Below are positions 5,997 to 7,146 of a stretch of 7,146 bases of DNA, piece by piece. Within the stretch, counting starts at the first letter, position 1. Each line of letters begins with the position of its first letter. The stretch spans positions 1 to 7,146 of the forward strand of contig JBKPCR010000319.1 in assembly GCA_046727435.1 (NCBI GenBank). The letters run 5' to 3'. The position numbers and the translations under genes are program-made. This DNA comes from CAVPRW01 sp046727435 [NCBI: bacterium]. Lineage in GTDB: Bacteria > Tectomicrobia > Entotheonellia > J063. The notes beneath the pieces are model-generated. The model did no database searches, was not told where the DNA came from, and saw only the letters and a program-made list of their open reading frames with translations.

Positions 5997-7146
5997 CGAC
6001 CTCCCCTCTCCTGCAATTGCCCAACACCTACCGCGCCTTCTACGGCGCCTTTGCCGTGCTGCGTCCCTTCCAACATGAGGTCATCCCGCTCATTCTCCAG
6101 GGCCAGGATCTGATTTTACAGGCCGCTACCGGCAGCGGCAAAACCGAGGCGGTACTGGCTCCCTGCCTGGAACGCCTGATCGCCTCTGGCCGCGCCGAGG
6201 CCATCCTTTACGTGGTGCCAACACGGGCCCTGGCACAAGACCTACGCCGCCGCCTGGAGCTGCTTATCCACGAGCGCCTGGGCCTACGCCTGGGCATACG
6301 CACCGGGGATGTGAAACGGTTGCCGGCCGGGCAGGCCGATGTGTTGCTGACCACGCCTGAATCGCTCGACGTCATGCTCGGTAGCCCAAACCACGACATC
6401 CGGGCCTTCTTGCAGCGGGTGAGCGTGCTCATCATCGATGAGGTCCACCAGTTCATCCAGGGCTATCGCGGTCGCCATCTGGCCTATCTCCTGCAGCGCC
6501 TCGAACGTCGCCGCCGTGGACGGCTGCAAAAACTCGCCCTCTCAGCCACATTAGCGGGGCCTGAGGTCATCCGCACCGTTCTGGGGTTGCGGCCGGACAC
6601 CGCTTTTGTCAGCAGCCCTGTCCAACGCCCGATCCAGCCGCATCTGGTGCACCTGCAGCGCGAGGATGAGGAACTGGTCGTGTTCATCGACGATCTCGTC
6701 CGGCGCTTCGGCCACCGCAAGCTGCTGCTGTTTGCCAACAGTCGCAGTCGCTGCGACCGACTCTTCGCCCTGCTACGCCAGGATGGCTATCTGCAGCAGT
6801 CCACCTTTCTGCATTACAGCAACCTCAAACCGCGCCAACGACAGGAGGTCGAGCGTCTGTTTCAACGCCAGGCACAGGCCCTGTGTATCGCCACCAGCAC
6901 CCTGGAGTTGGGCATCGATGTCGGAGACGTGGACGCCATCGTCCTGTATGAGCCGCCAGAGAGCGTGACGACGTTCGTGCAACGCCTCGGACGGGCCAAC
7001 CGACAGACACAGACGACGACCTTCTGGGGCATCTGCCGTGGGCCCCGCGCCGGCGAGCAATTGCTGCAATTTCTGGCGCTGTGCCGCCTGGCCCAACAGG
7101 GGGTGGTGGAAGCGGTGCGACCTCTCAGCCTGCCGAGTGTCCTGGT
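5993..7146 (+). CDS. Lhr-like superfamily 2 DEVH-box helicase (BrxHI-like), N-terminal part
   Basis: The frame is open from a TGA at 5930 to the window end. GTG 5993 is the best start, since only GCT/CAA-type codons lie between and the conserved Q-motif-like RPFQHEV begins at residue 24. The ~384 residues seen include both RecA domains. Motif I is ATGSGKT (45-51), Ia is PTRALAQD, a TTPESL segment is at 120-125, II is DEVH (149-152) and III is SAT (184-186). V is TSTLELGID (301-309) and VI is QRLGRANR (330-337). The DEVH box with the STLELGID and QRLGRANR forms is typical of Lhr-type helicases, including BrxHI of BREX type 2. It should be an ATP-dependent 3'-5' DNA or RNA translocase in the cytosol. 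The C-terminal domain lies beyond the window. A housekeeping Lhr is the alternative, but proximity to BREX-type ATPases favours defence. Confidence 0.9.
   Translation, partial: MTTSPLLQLPNTYRAFYGAFAVLRPFQHEVIPLILQGQDLILQAATGSGKTEAVLAPCLERLIASGRAEAILYVVPTRALAQDLRRRLELLIHERLGLRLGIRTGDVKRLPAGQADVLLTTPESLDVMLGSPNHDIRAFLQRVSVLIIDEVHQFIQGYRGRHLAYLLQRLERRRRGRLQKLALSATLAGPEVIRTVLGLRPDTAFVSSPVQRPIQPHLVHLQREDEELVVFIDDLVRRFGHRKLLLFANSRSRCDRLFALLRQDGYLQQSTFLHYSNLKPRQRQEVERLFQRQAQALCIATSTLELGIDVGDVDAIVLYEPPESVTTFVQRLGRANRQTQTTTFWGICRGPRAGEQLLQFLALCRLAQQGVVEAVRPLSLPSVL

Noticed and set aside
5765-6076. 103-codon minus-strand frame across the helicase start
   Set aside because: Its 5' part is antisense to conserved helicase sequence and it shows no family motif.
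1-7146. CRISPR array, tRNA/rRNA genes or insertion-sequence ends
   Set aside because: No spaced direct repeats, cloverleaf-like segments, transposase motifs or terminal inverted repeats were seen on reading both strands.

Overview
The window comes from a GC-rich bacterium of uncertain lineage. The long genes are strongly GC-biased at third codon positions, Shine-Dalgarno sites are present and genes overlap by 1-4 bp. Nothing in the sequence fixes a phylum. A stretch at about 464-2000 is visibly less GC-rich than the rest and looks like a decayed or acquired segment.

Layout: (1) Bases 2-433 (+) are the C-terminal end of a thiamine-diphosphate enzyme of the acetolactate synthase / benzoylformate decarboxylase type, cut by the window edge. 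(2) Bases 464-1325 (-) are a broken GMC (FAD) oxidoreductase. Its N-terminal half is missing, and a single extra base in a six-base homopolymer splits the rest into two frames. (3) Bases 1326-2021 hold only small ORFs (22 and 81 codons) with good ribosome-binding sites, and a promoter-like TTGACA element ahead of the next operon. (4) Bases 2022-5406 (+) are a compact three-gene operon joined by ATGA and TAATG stop/start overlaps: an unrecognised 279-aa protein, then two different P-loop ATPases related to the BREX BrxC/BrxD (DUF2791-like) ATPases. (5) Bases 5407-5992 hold a promoter-like element, two sets of inverted repeats, a 64-aa protein resembling the phosphoacceptor region of a histidine kinase, and a degenerate-looking stretch. 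(6) Bases 5993 to the window end (+) are the N-terminal ~384 residues of an Lhr-like superfamily 2 DEVH-box helicase, resembling BREX BrxHI.

How they may work together: BrxC/BrxD-type ATPases next to an Lhr-like helicase are a recurrent signature of anti-phage systems (BREX type 2, Shango, and possibly the archaeal PbeABCD module). Here the set is unknown protein + two ATPases + helicase. No methyltransferase, PglZ phosphatase, TerB domain or nuclease is visible inside the window. I read it as a candidate defence operon of a variant or undescribed type, with its last visible gene separated from the ATPases by an unusual ~590-bp insert. The functional interpretation is inference from motifs and neighbourhood. 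The motifs, overlaps and frameshift are read directly from the sequence.
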